Origin: Pseudomonadota bacterium
Lineage (GTDB): Bacteria; Pseudomonadota; Alphaproteobacteria; Reyranellales; Reyranellaceae
Length of the DNA stretch: 64,000 nucleotides
Assembly: GCA_018242505.1 (NCBI GenBank)
Contig: JAFEBU010000034.1
Span: forward strand, 1 to 64,000
Direction: 5' to 3'
Below, piece by piece: positions 36,339 through 45,044 of the stretch (within the stretch, counting starts at the first letter, position 1; every line of letters starts with the position of its first letter). The notes under the pieces are model-generated. The model saw only the letters and a program-made list of their open reading frames with translations, was not told the origin of the DNA and did no database searches. The position numbers and the translations under genes were made by a program.

Positions 36339-38300
36339 ATGGATTCCGACGACTCCCGCCCGTCGCCGTCTTCCGACGTTTCGCATGCGGCGCCTGCAGA
36401 CCATGCCGGCAAAGATGCATCGTCGCCGTCCTCGCCCCAGAAGCCTGCCGGTGCGGCAATGGTGTTGGGCGCGCTTGGCGTGGTGTTCGGCGATATCGGC
36501 ACGAGCCCGCTCTATACGCTGCGCGAAACCTTCGTCCACGGTTCCGGCATGCGGCCTTCAGCCGATCATGTGCTGGGCGTGCTGTCGGTCCTGTTCTGGG
36601 CCGTCACGCTCACGGTGACCATCAAGTACGTGACCCTGATCATGCGGGCCGACAACAAGGGCGAGGGTGGCGTGCTCGCCCTGGCGACCCTCGCCTCGCA
36701 GGGTCTGGCCCGCAAGGGACGTCGGGCGCGCTACGTGATCTCGCTGTTCGCCATCGCCGGTCTCGCGCTGTTCTACGGCGACGCGATCATCACGCCGGCG
36801 ATGACCGTGATGAGCGCCGTCGAAGGGCTCGATTCGTTTGCGCCCGCGCTGACGCAGTATGTCGTTCTGCTGTCGCTGCTCATCCTCGTGGCCCTGTTTG
36901 CCCTGCAGTCGCGCGGTACGGCCCGCGTCGGCCGGCTGTTCGGTCCGGTCATGCTCGTCTGGTTCGTGGTCCTGGGCCTAATCGGCATCTGGCAGATCGC
37001 ACAGCATCCCGCCGTGTTGTGGGCGCTCGACCCGCTCTACGGGTTTCGACTGATCGCCGACCGCGGCTTCGGCATCTTCTGGGCTTTCGGCTCGATCGTA
37101 CTCGCCGTCACCGGTGCCGAAGCGCTTTACGCCGACATGGGTCATTTCGGCCGCCGGCCGATCCGGCTGGCGTGGCTGTGCATCGTGCTGCCCGGCCTGA
37201 TGCTGAACTATTTCGGCCAAGGCGCGCTGGTCCTCGAGAATCCGGTCGTCGTTCGGCGGGTCTTCTTCGCCATGGTGCCGCAGGACATGGTGCTGGCGCT
37301 GGTGGCGCTCTCGACACTCGCTGCGATCATCGCCTCGCAGGCGGTGATCTCGGGCGTCTTCTCTCTCAGCCGCGCCGCCATCCAGCTCGGCTATCTGCCG
37401 CGCATGGAGGTCCGGCACACGTCGGAGACGGAGATCGGCCAGATCTACCTGCCGCGCGTCAATTGGCTCTTGATGACGGCGATCGTGGTCCTCGTGGTGG
37501 GGTTCGGCTCGTCGGACCGGCTGGCGGGTGCCTATGGTCTCGCCGTCACCGGCGCGATGCTGGTCGATGGGGTTCTGGCGACAGCGGTGGCGATCCTGGT
37601 CTGGCGCTGGCACTGGCCGCTGGCCATCGGCGTGTTCGGCTTGCTCGCGGTTCCGGACATCGCCTTCTTCATCGCCAATGCCCTCAAGATACCGGAGGGA
37701 GCCTGGCTGCCGTTGGTCGTCGCAAGCCTGGTCTTCTACACCATCACGACCTGGCGCCGCGGCCGCGAGCTCGTCAGCGCCGAGCTTGCGGAAGGCGCAT
37801 TGCCGCTCGTGCAGTTCCTCGAGCGAATGGAACGCGCACCCAACCGGGTTGCCGGCACGGCGGTATTCATGACGGCCGACGTCAACACGACCCCGCCGGC
37901 CCTATTGCACAACCTCAAGCACAACAAGATCCTGCATGAGCGCGTGATCGTGATGGAGGTCGAAACGGTCGGCGTTCCGCGGGTCCCGAGGGCGAAGCGC
38001 GTCGAGGTCGAACGGCTCGGCAAGGGCTTCTATACCGTCAAGGCGCTCTACGGCTTCATGGAGCAGCCCGACGTGCCCGCCGCCTTGCGGGCCTGCCGCT
38101 CGTATGGCATCGCCTACGACGAAATGGAAACCAGCTTCTTCCTCGGGCGCGAGACGCTTGTGCCGTCGTCGCGCTCCCGGCTCGGCAGATGGCGCCGCGA
38201 TTTCTTCATCTCGCTGTCGCACACCGCTTCGGCCTCCAAGGCCTTCTTCCGCATCCCGCCCAACCGCGCCATCGAGCTCGGCAACCAGATCCAGATCTGA
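36339..38300 (+). CDS. kup: Low-affinity potassium uptake protein Kup
   Basis: This is a 653-residue transporter, normal for the family. After a polar N-terminus of about 45 residues come VFGDIGTSPLYTLRETF, YADMGHFGRRPIRLAW and about 12 membrane segments, then a cytoplasmic domain that ends in NRAIELGNQIQI. It takes up K+ with protons. ATG 36339 is chosen; the frame extends further without support. It is followed 3 bases later by the hydrolase at 38304, probably in one transcript. Confidence 0.93.
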   Translation: MDSDDSRPSPSSDVSHAAPADHAGKDASSPSSPQKPAGAAMVLGALGVVFGDIGTSPLYTLRETFVHGSGMRPSADHVLGVLSVLFWAVTLTVTIKYVTLIMRADNKGEGGVLALATLASQGLARKGRRARYVISLFAIAGLALFYGDAIITPAMTVMSAVEGLDSFAPALTQYVVLLSLLILVALFALQSRGTARVGRLFGPVMLVWFVVLGLIGIWQIAQHPAVLWALDPLYGFRLIADRGFGIFWAFGSIVLAVTGAEALYADMGHFGRRPIRLAWLCIVLPGLMLNYFGQGALVLENPVVVRRVFFAMVPQDMVLALVALSTLAAIIASQAVISGVFSLSRAAIQLGYLPRMEVRHTSETEIGQIYLPRVNWLLMTAIVVLVVGFGSSDRLAGAYGLAVTGAMLVDGVLATAVAILVWRWHWPLAIGVFGLLAVPDIAFFIANALKIPEGAWLPLVVASLVFYTITTWRRGRELVSAELAEGALPLVQFLERMERAPNRVAGTAVFMTADVNTTPPALLHNLKHNKILHERVIVMEVETVGVPRVPRAKRVEVERLGKGFYTVKALYGFMEQPDVPAALRACRSYGIAYDEMETSFFLGRETLVPSSRSRLGRWRRDFFISLSHTASASKAFFRIPPNRAIELGNQIQI

Positions 38301-38303
38301 CAC

Positions 38304-39002
38304 ATGCCGAAACCGACGCTTGTCCTGTTGCCGGGGCTTCTGAATACTCGCCGCCTGTTCGACCATCAGATTGCAGCCCTCGGCGATCTGGTCGATATCG
38401 TCGTTCCCGAGCTCTATCGCCATGATTCGATCGGCGCCATGGCCGAGGTAACACTTGCCATGGCGCCGCCGACCTTCGCGCTGGCCGGCTTCTCGATGGG
38501 AGGCTATGTCGCCTTCGAGATCCTGCGGCGCGCCATGCCGCGCGTGGAGCGGCTGGCCCTGATCGACACCCAGGCGACACCCGACAAGCCGGAGGCCACC
38601 GCGCGCCGGCGCGGCTTCATCGAGCAGACGCGCATCGGCCGCTTCCATGGCGTGCAGCCCTCGCTGCTGCCGACGATCATCCATCCGGCCCGCCTCAAGG
38701 ACATGACCGTCGTCCAGCCCATTCTCGACATGGCCAAGGAAGTGGGCGCCGAGGGTTTCATCCGCGAGCAGAACGCCATCATGGCGCGCCCCGACAGCCG
38801 GCCGCTTCTGGTCGCCATCGACATTCCGACGGTGGTGATCGTCGGCCGCCAGGATCAGGCGACACCGCTGCCCCGCTCCGAGGAGATGGCCGCCGACATC
38901 GCCAATGCCCGGCTGATGGTGATCGAGGCATGCGGGCACATGGCCCCGCTCGAGAAGCCCGACGAAGTGACGAATGCCCTCAGGAGGTGGCTCAGCCCAT
39001 GA
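38304..39002 (+). CDS. Alpha/beta hydrolase
   Basis: This is a 232-residue enzyme with LLPGLLNTRRLFDHQI (oxyanion loop), nucleophile elbow in LAGFSMGGYVAFEIL, and IVGRQDQATPLP plus EACGHMAPLEKP for the Asp and His. It is of the small lipase/esterase or BioH-like type. It overlaps the GNAT gene by an ATGA junction, so the two are probably co-translated; the pair suggests a small detoxification or acyl-transfer unit, which is a guess. Confidence 0.85.
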   Translation: MPKPTLVLLPGLLNTRRLFDHQIAALGDLVDIVVPELYRHDSIGAMAEVTLAMAPPTFALAGFSMGGYVAFEILRRAMPRVERLALIDTQATPDKPEATARRRGFIEQTRIGRFHGVQPSLLPTIIHPARLKDMTVVQPILDMAKEVGAEGFIREQNAIMARPDSRPLLVAIDIPTVVIVGRQDQATPLPRSEEMAADIANARLMVIEACGHMAPLEKPDEVTNALRRWLSP

Positions 39003-39400
39003 CGACCGTCTATGCCCGCGAGGATCATCTCAGCGCCGACGAATACATCGACGTCGTGAAGAAGTCGGGTCTCAATCGGCCGATCGAGGATCGCGGACGC
39101 GTCGAGCGCATGCTGGCCCACGCCAACCTGATCGTGACGGCGCGCCAGGACGGCCGGCTGGTGGGCTTCGCGCGCTCGCTCTCCGACTTCTGCTTCTGCT
39201 GCTATCTCTCCGACCTTGCAGTCGACAAAGCCTGCCAGGGCCAGGGAATCGGCCGGCGACTGATCGAGGAGACGCGGGCACAGGCCGGAGGTCCGATGAC
39301 GACCACGCTGCTGCTCGCGGCGCCGACGGCCTTGACCTACTACCAGGGCATCAAGATGCCCCAGGCCAACAACTGCTTCCTCTATCGACGCGAGAAATAG
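38999..39400 (+). CDS. GNAT-family N-acetyltransferase
   Basis: This is a 133-residue acetyltransferase. The acetyl-CoA motif reads YLSDLAVDKACQGQGIGRRL, and LLAAPTALTYYQGIKMPQAN is the C-terminal part. It begins inside the stop codon of the hydrolase (ATGA) and is followed by a region with a decayed gene. The acceptor is unknown. Confidence 0.83.
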   Translation: MTTVYAREDHLSADEYIDVVKKSGLNRPIEDRGRVERMLAHANLIVTARQDGRLVGFARSLSDFCFCCYLSDLAVDKACQGQGIGRRLIEETRAQAGGPMTTTLLLAAPTALTYYQGIKMPQANNCFLYRREK

Positions 39401-39453
39401 GCCGGTCGGAGGGCATGGCCCGGTCCGACCGGCGCCGTCGGCTGTGTTGCATG

Positions 39454-39879
39454 CTATTTCTTCCTCACCCGGCCGCGGAATCCCGCCTCCCCGGACGGGT
39501 TGCGGTATGGGCATTGAAATGCGGCTTGCCTGACTGCAGGTCGGCGGCCCACGCATCGGTCGCCTCGCTTTTTATCGGCGTCTTCGTATCGTTCATGGGA
39601 ACGACCACGCCCGCATTCGCGGTCGTCGCAGCGGGCCCATGATATGCGCCGCCGTCGCCGGGCCGGTCAGGGCCGAATCGGTGGCGTCGCGGGTGAGCTT
39701 CCTGGTGGCGGTGTCATCGGTGCCGGCGAGCATGCCCGCACCCTCGCTGTCGTTGGGCGGCACCTCGGCTGCAGCCTTCAGCTTGGCCGAATAGTGCTGC
39801 ATCTCGGCGAAAGCCGCCGATGCGGCAGCCAGGCAACCGCGGCCAGGCTTGCACCATTGGAGCGAAAAGCGATCCTCAT
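39454..39879 (-). pseudogene. CHRD-domain exported protein, decayed by three frameshifts
   Basis: Three minus-strand frames join into one ancestral protein. The first gives the signal peptide start MRIAFRSNGASLAAVA; the second begins LAAASAAFAEMQHYSAKLKA and covers AAEVPPNDSEGAG and LTGPATAAHIMGP; the third gives ANAGVVVPMNDTKTPIKSEAT, DLQSGKPHFNAHT, and then a frame with NPSGEAGFRGRVRKK. These pieces follow the CHRD order (AEVPP, GPATAAHIHGP, HT-NP-GEIRGQ). Single-base indels separate them. CHRD proteins are exported and of unclear role. Sequencing error cannot be excluded, but three indels make real decay likelier. Confidence 0.75.
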
Positions 39880-40032
39880 GCGATCCCGCTCTTTAATTCC
39901 CAAACGTCGGTGGCCTGACCGGCCCGGGGCCACGGACCGGCGGAACTCTGTCAGCTCGCATTGCGATTGCCGGTCGCTTCGATGTGCCTCACGAAGGATT
40001 GACCGGGGCGGCGCGCGTGCGCATCCGGGCCT

Positions 40033-40061
40033 TTGACTTGCCCCGGCGAGCATCCTATACA
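40033..40061 (+). promoter_or_regulatory. Sigma-70-type promoter of the metal exporter gene
   Basis: TTGACT (40033-40038) and TATACA (40056-40061, with AAT following) are separated by the ideal 17 bases. The start should be near 40068, just before the operator palindrome. Confidence 0.75.
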
Positions 40062-40069
40062 ATCAAACG

Positions 40070-40087
40070 ATTGTTCAAATGAACAAT
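40070..40087. promoter_or_regulatory. Operator-like palindrome at the metal exporter promoter
   Basis: ATTGTTCA-AA-TGAACAAT is a perfect 8-base inverted repeat with a 2-base centre, directly over the expected transcription start. The TGAACA/TGTTCA half-sites resemble binding sites of ArsR/SmtB-type metal sensors. No such regulator gene is next to it, so the regulator is an inference. Confidence 0.65.
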
Positions 40088-40119
40088 TATGTGTAACACT
40101 ATAACGATGCGCTGCCGCC

Positions 40120-41064
40120 ATGCCTGACCATTCGCACGCCAGCCATGCCCACCACCACCCGCACGGGCATTCGCACAACCATGCGCCGGCCGATTTCAAT
40201 CGTGCCTTTGCAATCGGGGTCGCGCTCAACACCGCTTTCGTGGTCGTCGAGGCGATCTATGGCTTCCTCGCCAACTCGCTCGCGCTGCTGGCCGATGCCG
40301 GCCACAATCTTGGCGACGTACTTGGGCTGCTGCTGGCCTGGGGCGCGGCGGCGCTGGTCAAGCGCCGTCCCACTGCGCGCCACACTTATGGCCTGAAGCG
40401 CAGCTCGATCCTGGCCTCGCTCGCCAATGCGATCCTGCTGCTGGTCGCGGTCGGCATGATCGTGTGGGAGGCCGTGCACCGCTTCGGCCAGCCCGAGCCG
40501 GTGGCCGAGACCACGGTGCTCTGGGTCGCCGGCATCGGCATTGTCATCAACACCGTGACGGCGCTCATGTTCCTGCGCGGCGGCAAGAGCGACATCAATA
40601 TCCGCGGCGCGTTCCTGCACATGGCAGCGGACGCCGCGGTGTCGCTCGGCGTCGTGATCGCGGCGCTCGCGGTGATGACGACCGGCTGGCTGTGGCTCGA
40701 TCCGGCGGTCAGCATCGCGATCGCGATCGTGATCATGCTGAGCACGTGGTCGCTGCTCACCGCCTCGATCAACCTTGCGCTCGACGCGGTACCGGAGACG
40801 ATCGACCGGCAGGCGATCGAGGTTTACCTCGCGAGCCTGCCCGGCGTGACCGAGGTGCACGACCTCCACATCTGGGGCATGAGCACGACGGAGGTCGCGC
40901 TGACGGCGCATCTCGTGCGACCCGACTGCCCGATCGACGACGGCTTGCTCGGCCGCTCTGCACGCGAACTTTCAGAACGCTTCGGCATCGTGCATAGCAC
41001 CATCCAGATCGAATCCGGTGACCCCGATCATCCCTGCCGGCTGGCACCGGCGGAGGTGGTGTAG
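40120..41064 (+). CDS. Cation diffusion facilitator (zinc/cobalt/cadmium exporter)
   Basis: This is a 314-residue CDF protein. The N-terminus is very His-rich (HASHAHHHPHGHSHNHA), a metal-gathering arm. Six membrane segments follow, with the transport-site motifs LADAGHNLGDVLGLL (HxxxD) in segment 2 and HMAADAAVSLGVVIAALAVM (HxxxD) in segment 5. The cytoplasmic C-terminal domain has VHDLHIWGMSTTEVALTAHL. It exports Zn2+ or similar ions against protons. A strong promoter with an operator-like palindrome lies upstream, and a hairpin terminator follows. Confidence 0.93.
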   Translation: MPDHSHASHAHHHPHGHSHNHAPADFNRAFAIGVALNTAFVVVEAIYGFLANSLALLADAGHNLGDVLGLLLAWGAAALVKRRPTARHTYGLKRSSILASLANAILLLVAVGMIVWEAVHRFGQPEPVAETTVLWVAGIGIVINTVTALMFLRGGKSDINIRGAFLHMAADAAVSLGVVIAALAVMTTGWLWLDPAVSIAIAIVIMLSTWSLLTASINLALDAVPETIDRQAIEVYLASLPGVTEVHDLHIWGMSTTEVALTAHLVRPDCPIDDGLLGRSARELSERFGIVHSTIQIESGDPDHPCRLAPAEVV

Positions 41065-41090
41065 ACGTTGCCCGCTCTGTTCGACCCCTT

Positions 41091-41121
41091 CTTCCCCTTT
41101 GCGGAATCTGCAAAGGGGAAG
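41091..41121. terminator. Bidirectional hairpin terminator
   Basis: CTTCCCCTTTGC (41091-41102) pairs perfectly with GCAAAGGGGAAG (41110-41121), with loop GGAATCT. It lies between the CDF gene and the convergent hydantoinase gene. No long T-run follows on either side. Confidence 0.7.
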
Positions 41122-41248
41122 TGGCCCGGGTCGCGCGTGCCTGCATACGCTCTGCCGGAGAGGTCACGGGTGACAGCTGTCTGCAGTCCCCGCCCTCCGC
41201 CGCCGCAAGACGGCGATACCGCCCCTGCGCGCCGCGAAGAGGAGGAAT

Positions 41249-42787
41249 TCAACTCCCTGCGACGTCGCCCACGACACGCACGCGCACGCGCACCGAATTG
41301 CCCGGCAGGTAGGCGAGCGGCATGTCCTCGCTTTCAATTGTCTTGAGCGTGGCGCGCGCCGCACCGGCCGAAACAGCGCGATCGTTGGCGATGCCCTGCG
41401 CCGCCGACAGCGCCTCCGTCCGGGAAAGATCCTTGAAGATCTGGTCGCATTCGCCCGACACCTGCGCGATGGCGGCGCCCACCGCATTGGCGCAGTCGCC
41501 ATGCTCGACATGGATCACCTGGGAGACGCCCGGCAGCTTGTTCGGGATCAGGAACGCGCCGCCGCCGACCGCGATCAGGGGCACGTCGCCCGCCTCGGTC
41601 TTCATGCGGTCGATCGCCTCCTCAGCAAGCCGCGCCGCCTCGTCGAACACCTTCCGGCACGTGGCGGCATCGAGGTGGGCGACCTTCGCCTTGTCGCCCA
41701 GCGCCAGCAGGCCGGCGGCAACGGCGATATCGGTCGTCGTGAGTTGCTTGCCGCCGAACGCGATGCCCTCCTTCAACAGGCGATAGCCGACCGACAGCGG
41801 CCCCACCTTCAGCGGATCAAGCGCGACATGGCTGCCGCCACCCAGCCCGATCGACAGCAGGTCGGGCATGCGGAAGAGCGTGCGCACACCGCCCACCTTC
41901 ACGACCGAATTGGCTTCGCGCGGGAAGCCATGCTTCAACTGGCCGACATCGGTCGTCGTGCCGCCGACATCGATCACCATGGCGTCCTGCAGGCCCGAGA
42001 GATAGGCGGCACCGCGCATGGAGTTGGTGGCGCCCGAGGCGAAGCTGTAGACCGGCAGGCGGCGCGCCTGGCTTGCCTCGGCCACCGTGCCGTCGTTCTG
42101 GGTAATGAACAGAGGCGCGTCGATGCCGGAGTCGCGGATCGCCTGCTCGAAGGCCGCGATCGTGTCGCGCGCCAAGTCGGCCAGCGCCGCATTCAGGAGA
42201 CCGGCATTCTCGCGTTCGAGCAGGCCGATGCGGCCAAGATCTGACGAGCAGGTGATGACGGCGTCGGGCATCACCTTGGCCGCCAACTCCGCCGCGCGGC
42301 GCTCGTGCGAGGGATCAAGCGGCGAGAAGATCGACGAGATGCCGATCGATTTCAGTCCGGCCGCCTTCATCTCCTGAGCGGCCGTGGTGACGGCGGCCTC
42401 GTCGAGCGGCATGAAGGGCCGGCCGTCATATTCATGGCCGCCCTCGACCATCCAGACGCCGCCGCGCACCAGCGCCGCGAGATCCTCCGGCCAGTCGCAA
42501 AACGGCGGCAGGGACGCCGAGGCCGGCATGCCCAGCCGCAGGGCGGCAACCTTGGTGAGATGGCGACGCTGCACAACGGCGTTGATGAAATGCGTGGTGC
42601 CGATCATCACGCCATCGATCCCTTTGCCCTTCAGCACGCCGGTCGCGCCGAGGCTCCTCAGCGAGTCGAGGATGCCGGTGGTGACGTCCTCGCTGGTCGG
42701 CGCCTTCACGGCGCGGATCACCTTGCCCTCTTCGATCAGAACGGCGTCGGTGTTGGTGCCGCCCACGTCGATGCCAATGCGTCTCAT
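41249..42787 (-). CDS. Hydantoinase/oxoprolinase family protein
   Basis: This is a 512-residue protein: MRRIGIDVGGTNTDAVLI and AVKAPTSEDVTTG are the HyuA N-terminal pattern, MIGTTHFINAVVQRRHL and VIDVGGTTTDVGQL (a second phosphate-type loop) mark the hydantoinase A core, and the end has LIAVGGGAFLIPNKLPG. It belongs to an ASKHA-fold ATP-dependent family that opens hydantoin or 5-oxoproline rings. It is shorter than full 5-oxoprolinase and stands without a HyuB partner. Its ATG is shared with the stop of the DUF917 gene (ATGA), and the three genes 44956 to 41249 form one operon. Confidence 0.88.
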   Translation of the reverse strand: MRRIGIDVGGTNTDAVLIEEGKVIRAVKAPTSEDVTTGILDSLRSLGATGVLKGKGIDGVMIGTTHFINAVVQRRHLTKVAALRLGMPASASLPPFCDWPEDLAALVRGGVWMVEGGHEYDGRPFMPLDEAAVTTAAQEMKAAGLKSIGISSIFSPLDPSHERRAAELAAKVMPDAVITCSSDLGRIGLLERENAGLLNAALADLARDTIAAFEQAIRDSGIDAPLFITQNDGTVAEASQARRLPVYSFASGATNSMRGAAYLSGLQDAMVIDVGGTTTDVGQLKHGFPREANSVVKVGGVRTLFRMPDLLSIGLGGGSHVALDPLKVGPLSVGYRLLKEGIAFGGKQLTTTDIAVAAGLLALGDKAKVAHLDAATCRKVFDEAARLAEEAIDRMKTEAGDVPLIAVGGGAFLIPNKLPGVSQVIHVEHGDCANAVGAAIAQVSGECDQIFKDLSRTEALSAAQGIANDRAVSAGAARATLKTIESEDMPLAYLPGNSVRVRVRVVGDVAGS

Positions 42788-43866
42788 GTTGAAAACACGC
42801 TCCTGAACTCGAGATCGTAGCCGAAGGCCCGCGGGCCGACATGGTCGAGCCCCTTCGGCGACAGAAAGACCTGAGGCGGCGGCAGTGCGATCACGGTCAC
42901 GCGCTGGCCGTAGCGGATGGTTTCGCTGCCGACTGCCTCGCCCGAGACGGAATCGAGCACGCAGATCAGGTCGGGCGTCATGGCGATCGGCGCCTCGTCG
43001 CGCAGGGCCACGATCCATTCGTTCTGGAAGTTGATCGTCATGGTCGATCCCTTCCAGTCGTCGAGCCCGTCGAAGCGCACCACGCCGCGCAGGAAGCCTT
43101 CAGTGGCGCGACGGGCAACGTCGATCACCTTGCCCGTGTAGAGAAGCTTGCCCGGCTCGACCGACAGGATCGCGGCGATCGGATCGTCATGCCGGCGCTG
43201 GGCCTCGCGGACCGCGCGGCCGATGGCGATCGCCTTGGTCGTGGTGCCGTGAATGCCCCATTTCTTCACCTCGGCGCCGGTGCGCGGCGGCTGGCAGGTC
43301 GCAGCCACCGAACCGTACTCGACGCAGATCTTGCGTGCGACGCGCTCCGTCCATTTCCAGCTCGGCACTTTCTTCACGATCGATTCGAGCCCGCGCACAT
43401 CGACGGCGCTCAACGGATAGGGCGTGAGGCCGCCGACCGAGACCGACGTCATCTGCGCTTCCGGATAGGCGCGGCCCATGGTGTCGCAATCCAGCACCGG
43501 CCGCTTGAGGTGCGCCGCCGCCATCAGCGGGCGCACGCCGTTGGCGCCGCCGATCTCCATGCTCATCAGCGCCCGGAAGCGATGGCCGATATGTTCCTCC
43601 ATCACACTGACCGCGCGCGCCAGCGTGAGGCTGTCGGTCAGCCGCTCCTGCCCCACCAGCGGCGCGCCCATGTTGGCCACCGTGCCCACCCAGTCGTCGT
43701 CGGCCAGGTCCACGGCCTCCATGAGCTGCACACGATGGCCCTCGCGATAGAGTGCACGCATGTTCAGGAGCGGCAGATAGGGATTGCCGCCACCACCCGT
43801 GCCCAGCACCCAGGCGCCGACCGCGAGCGATTCGATGTCGTCCGCTGTGATCTCGCGCAGGCTCAC
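42784..43866 (-). CDS. DUF917 protein (S-methyl thiohydantoin desulfurase-like), copy B
   Basis: This 360-residue protein is collinear with its neighbour at 43877-44956 without an evident gap, most residues being identical by eye. Motifs are WVLGTGGGGNPYL, MGAPLVGQERLTDS, EIGGANGVRPLMAA, DCDTMGRAYPEAQMTS and KKWGIHGTTTKAIAIGRA. DUF917 proteins are annotated as S-methyl thiohydantoin desulfurase-domain proteins; most are unstudied. GTG 43866 is the start, with GAGG 8 bases upstream. It overlaps the hydantoinase gene by 4 bases. Confidence 0.87.
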   Translation of the reverse strand: MSLREITADDIESLAVGAWVLGTGGGGNPYLPLLNMRALYREGHRVQLMEAVDLADDDWVGTVANMGAPLVGQERLTDSLTLARAVSVMEEHIGHRFRALMSMEIGGANGVRPLMAAAHLKRPVLDCDTMGRAYPEAQMTSVSVGGLTPYPLSAVDVRGLESIVKKVPSWKWTERVARKICVEYGSVAATCQPPRTGAEVKKWGIHGTTTKAIAIGRAVREAQRRHDDPIAAILSVEPGKLLYTGKVIDVARRATEGFLRGVVRFDGLDDWKGSTMTINFQNEWIVALRDEAPIAMTPDLICVLDSVSGEAVGSETIRYGQRVTVIALPPPQVFLSPKGLDHVGPRAFGYDLEFRSVFST

Positions 43867-43876
43867 ACCGGGATCC

Positions 43877-44956
43877 TCACGCGAACACGCTCTTGAAGTC
43901 GATGTCGTAGCCGAAGGCGCGAGGGCCGACATGCTGCAGGCCCTTGTCCGACAGGAACACCGGCGGCGGTGGGAGTGCGATCACAGTGACGCGCTGGCCG
44001 TAGCGGATCGTCTCGGTGCCCACTGCCTCGCCCGCGACAGAATCGAGCACGCAGATCAGGTCCGGCGACATCGCGACCGGCACGCCGTCGCGCCAGGCCA
44101 CGATCCATTCGTTCTGGAACGCGATCTCGAAGGTCGAGCCGCGATCGTCGTCCATGCCGTCGAATTTGGTCCTGCCGCGCAGGAATCCTTCAGTGGCGCG
44201 GCGCTCGACATCGACCACCTTGCCCCGGAACAGCACCCGGCCCGGTTCGACCTTCAGGATCGCGTCGACGGGATCCTCATGCTTGCGCTGCGCCTCGCGC
44301 ACCGCCTGGCCGATCGCGATGGCCTTGGTCGTGGTGCCGTGGATGCCCCATTTCTTCACCTCGGCACCGGTGCGCGGCGCCTTGCAGGTCGAGGCGATCG
44401 AGCCGTACTCGACGCAAATCTTGCGGCTCACCCGCTCCATCCACTTCCAGGTCGGCACTTTCTCCACGACCGATTCCAGGCCGCGCACATCGACCGACGT
44501 CAGCGGACAAGGCCTGAGGTCGCCGACCGCAACCGACGTCATCTGCGCCTCGGGATAGGCCCGCCCCATCATGTCTGAATCGATCACCGGACGCTTCAGG
44601 TGTGCGGCGGCCATGAGCGGCTGGATCGAATTCCCGCCGCCGATCTCGAGCGCCATGATGCCGCGGAACGTGTGGCCCGTGTGGCGCTCCATCAGGGCGA
44701 CGGCGCGGGCGATGGTGCGGCTGTCGGTCAGCCGCTCCTGCCCTACCAGCGGCGCCCCCATGTTGGAGACGGCGGCCACCCAGTCGTCGTCGGCCAGCTC
44801 CGACGCAGGCAGCAGCTGCACGCGATGACCCTCCTTGTAGAGGGCGCGCATGTTCAGCAGGCCAAGATAGGGGCTGCCGCCGCCGCCGGTGCCCAGCACC
44901 CAGGCGCCTACGGCCAGCGATTCGATGTCGTCGAGCGAGATGTCGCGTAGCGGCAT
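43877..44956 (-). CDS. DUF917 protein (S-methyl thiohydantoin desulfurase-like), copy A
   Basis: This 359-residue paralogue of the next gene has the same motif order: WVLGTGGGGSPYLGLL, MGAPLVGQERLTDSRT, LEIGGGNSIQPLMAA and DSDMMGRAYPEAQMTS. In one metal-ligand-like position it has DSDMMGRA where copy B has DCDTMGRA. It heads the operon, with GGAG 12 bases before ATG 44956 (TTG 44968 is an alternative). Two such genes in tandem suggest hetero-oligomeric partners or two related substrates. It diverges from the flavin reductase at 45045. Confidence 0.87.
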   Translation of the reverse strand: MPLRDISLDDIESLAVGAWVLGTGGGGSPYLGLLNMRALYKEGHRVQLLPASELADDDWVAAVSNMGAPLVGQERLTDSRTIARAVALMERHTGHTFRGIMALEIGGGNSIQPLMAAAHLKRPVIDSDMMGRAYPEAQMTSVAVGDLRPCPLTSVDVRGLESVVEKVPTWKWMERVSRKICVEYGSIASTCKAPRTGAEVKKWGIHGTTTKAIAIGQAVREAQRKHEDPVDAILKVEPGRVLFRGKVVDVERRATEGFLRGRTKFDGMDDDRGSTFEIAFQNEWIVAWRDGVPVAMSPDLICVLDSVAGEAVGTETIRYGQRVTVIALPPPPVFLSDKGLQHVGPRAFGYDIDFKSVFA

Positions 44957-45044
44957 TGCGTTTGCCAACTCCTTCAGCGCCTTTTATGTAGCCGGCTGCC
45001 TGTCGCCTGACAAAGGGACTGCTTCTCACGGGAGATCATACGCA

